The notes under the pieces were generated by a model. That model was not told the origin of the DNA, searched no databases, and saw only the letters and a list, made by a program, of their open reading frames with translations. DNA of 56,750 nucleotides from contig JBBHKE010001480.1 of assembly GCA_037447655.1 (NCBI GenBank), forward strand, positions 1 to 56,750, written 5' to 3'. Source of the DNA: Zygnema cylindricum. Lineage: Eukaryota > Streptophyta > Zygnematophyceae > Zygnematales > Zygnemataceae. The stretch's first letter is position 1. Every line of letters begins with the position of its first letter. Of the stretch, positions 55,251 through 56,750 are shown piece after piece. Both the position numbers and the translations under genes were made by a program.

Positions 55251-56750
55251 CATAAGGTTACTAAGCTATCTCACCCAGATGAGCCTCAGTCTTACTCGGA
55301 GGCAGTGAATAGTCCAGAGAATGAAAGATGGATTAGAGCCATAAATGATGAGATGGCTTCTATCATGGAAGCAAATACTTGGGAACTAGCGGATGGTCCT
55401 CTAGACAGAAAACCTATTGGGTGTAAATGGGTATTTAAACTAAAACTGAACCTAGATAATACCATTGAGAGATATAAGGCTCAATTCGTAGCGAAAGGGT
55501 TCACCCAAAAGGAGGGGATTGACAATGAGGAGACCTTTGCTCCAGTTGTTTGGTTCCCATCAGTAAGGATTCTCCTCAGTTTGGCAGCAGCGGAAGATAT
55601 CGAAATACACCAGATGGACATTAAGACTGCTTTTCTTAAGGGTGAGTTAGAGGAAGAAATTTTCATGAGACAACCCGAGGGGTTCGTGGAAGAAGGAGAA
55701 GAAAGCAAAGTTTGCAAGCTCATAAAGTCCTTATATGGACTGAAGCAGGCTCCCGACAGTGGAATAAGAAACTTGATGAGTTTCTTACTGGTCTGGGATA
55801 TATCCGTATCAGCTCTGATTATTCTATCTATGTGTTTGAAGATGAGAATGGTGTCATTTTTATTGCAATTTATGTGGATTATCTGCTTGTGTTGAGTAAA
55901 TCTTTGGAAAAGATCAATAAGTTAAAGAATGATCTTAGAAGCAGATATGATATGAAGGATTTAGGGGAAGCAAGATATATTTTGGGGATTCAAATGGAAA
56001 GAGATAGGGGGAAGAAGATTATCAGACTTGCTCAAAAGGAAGCAATAGGTAATATGCTTGAGAAATTCTAGATGGAAAATGCTAACAGTTGTACCACTCC
56101 CATGGACTTGAAAAAAGTAAGTGATGGGAGTGTAGAAGGAGTGATGATCTTAGATGATCAAATGAGTCCAGAGGAGAGAGAGTTTATGAAGTCTATGCCT
56201 TACAGGCAGGTTGTAGGAAGTTTAATCTACTTTATGAATTGTACCAGGCCGCATATAGCGGCAGCAGTTGGAGTACTCAGTAGGAGTCTTAATGATCCTA
56301 GGAAGAAATACTGGGAGGCAGCCAAGAGAGTCATGAGATATCTGATAGGAACTAGAGAGTTATGGTTGCATTTGGGAGGGGAGCACACTAACATCACTAC
56401 TTGGAGTGATGCTAGTTATGGGACGCACCTATGAGAAGATGCACTTCTCGGTATGTGTTGTATGTTGGGGAAGGTGCATGCTGTTGGAGCAGTAAGCAAC
56501 AAAAGGTGGTTGCTTAGTCTACTATGGAGGCTGAGTACATGGCCTCTTGCTCTGTTGTGAAAGAGTTGATGTGGGTCAAATCCTTGTTGCAAGAATTGGG
56601 GTATATGAAGGAGGGAGTGCATGAAGTGTTTTGTGATAATCAAGCTGCCATTGCAATTGCAGCTAATCCCAAACATCATTTTAAAGCTAAGCATATGGAC
56701 ATAAGATTGAGTTTTGTGAGGGAAAAGGTTGAGAATAAGATTGTGAATCT
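55251..56750 (+). pseudogene. Copia reverse transcriptase and RNase H, mutated, 3' end outside window
   Basis: Conserved reverse-transcriptase text: GCKWVFKLK, FVAKGFTQKEGID, QMDIKTAFLKGELEEEI, MRQPEGF, SLYGLKQAP. A frameshift follows near 55755. The catalytic Y-V-D-D box reads YVDYLLV near 55869-55890, so the second aspartate is lost. A stop lies at 56069-56071 (after MLEKF). RNase H continues (TTWSDASYGTHL near 56396-56431), then another stop and frameshift, with MEAEYMASCSVVKELMWVKS in a different frame near 56525-56580. Confidence 0.88.

Larger units (their letters stand above)
52184..56750 (+). mobile_element. Ty1/copia retrotransposon, nearly full, runs off the window
   Basis: LTR/leader sequence, gag, protease, integrase, reverse transcriptase and RNase H follow in the copia order (integrase before reverse transcriptase). 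The 3' LTR lies beyond the window. Gag is related to the 35.6-kb element (MGPPSRVP shared). Several stops and frameshifts are described in the part entries, so this copy is not autonomous. Confidence 0.93.

Overview
This window looks like nuclear DNA of a streptophyte (charophyte alga or non-seed land plant; the exact lineage is an inference). The evidence is GT-AG introns, a plastid-type L-aspartate oxidase with an N-terminal targeting extension, and many Ty1/copia retrotransposons. No prokaryotic operon structure is seen. Two conserved cellular genes, one small uncharacterised gene family and a dense layer of mobile elements can be supported. A run of unknown bases lies at 21793-21969.

Layout. 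1-3.5 kb: a frame-broken reverse-transcriptase remnant and a 76-bp tandem duplication. 4.8-6.7 kb (minus): a four-exon low-molecular-weight phosphatase/arsenate-reductase-like gene. 7.4-10.1 kb: MITEs and a fold-back cluster. 11.4-18.4 kb (minus): a complete ten-exon L-aspartate oxidase gene whose introns carry GA/CT tracts, with an ACGTGG (G-box/ABRE-like) cluster at its 5' end. 20.3-25 kb: a hAT-like MITE, a 72-bp minisatellite, a copia remnant and a Helitron candidate.

25.2-49.6 kb: four paralogous copies (A, B, C, D) of one locus that encodes a small secreted protein of unknown function. B (30.7-32.2 kb) and D (46.5-47.8 kb) are complete three-exon genes lying in an approximately 7-8 kb segmental duplication at a spacing of about 15.6-15.8 kb. 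A keeps only the promoter and exon 1. C keeps only the promoter and 5' leader. A and C are both cut off by pieces of a minus-strand copia element. The paralogues act as natural filled and empty sites: they date two MITE insertions with 8-bp target-site duplications and a 1,164-bp solo LTR with a 5-bp duplication. 34.7-37.5 kb and 52.3-56.75 kb (running off the window): two related plus-strand copia elements, the second with nearly all domains but several stops and frameshifts.

Functional links. Aspartate oxidase starts plastid NAD synthesis. The arsenate-reductase-like gene is not obviously connected to it. The secreted-protein family is the main undescribed item. Its coding region is nearly identical between B and D, while the sequence just downstream is clearly more divergent.
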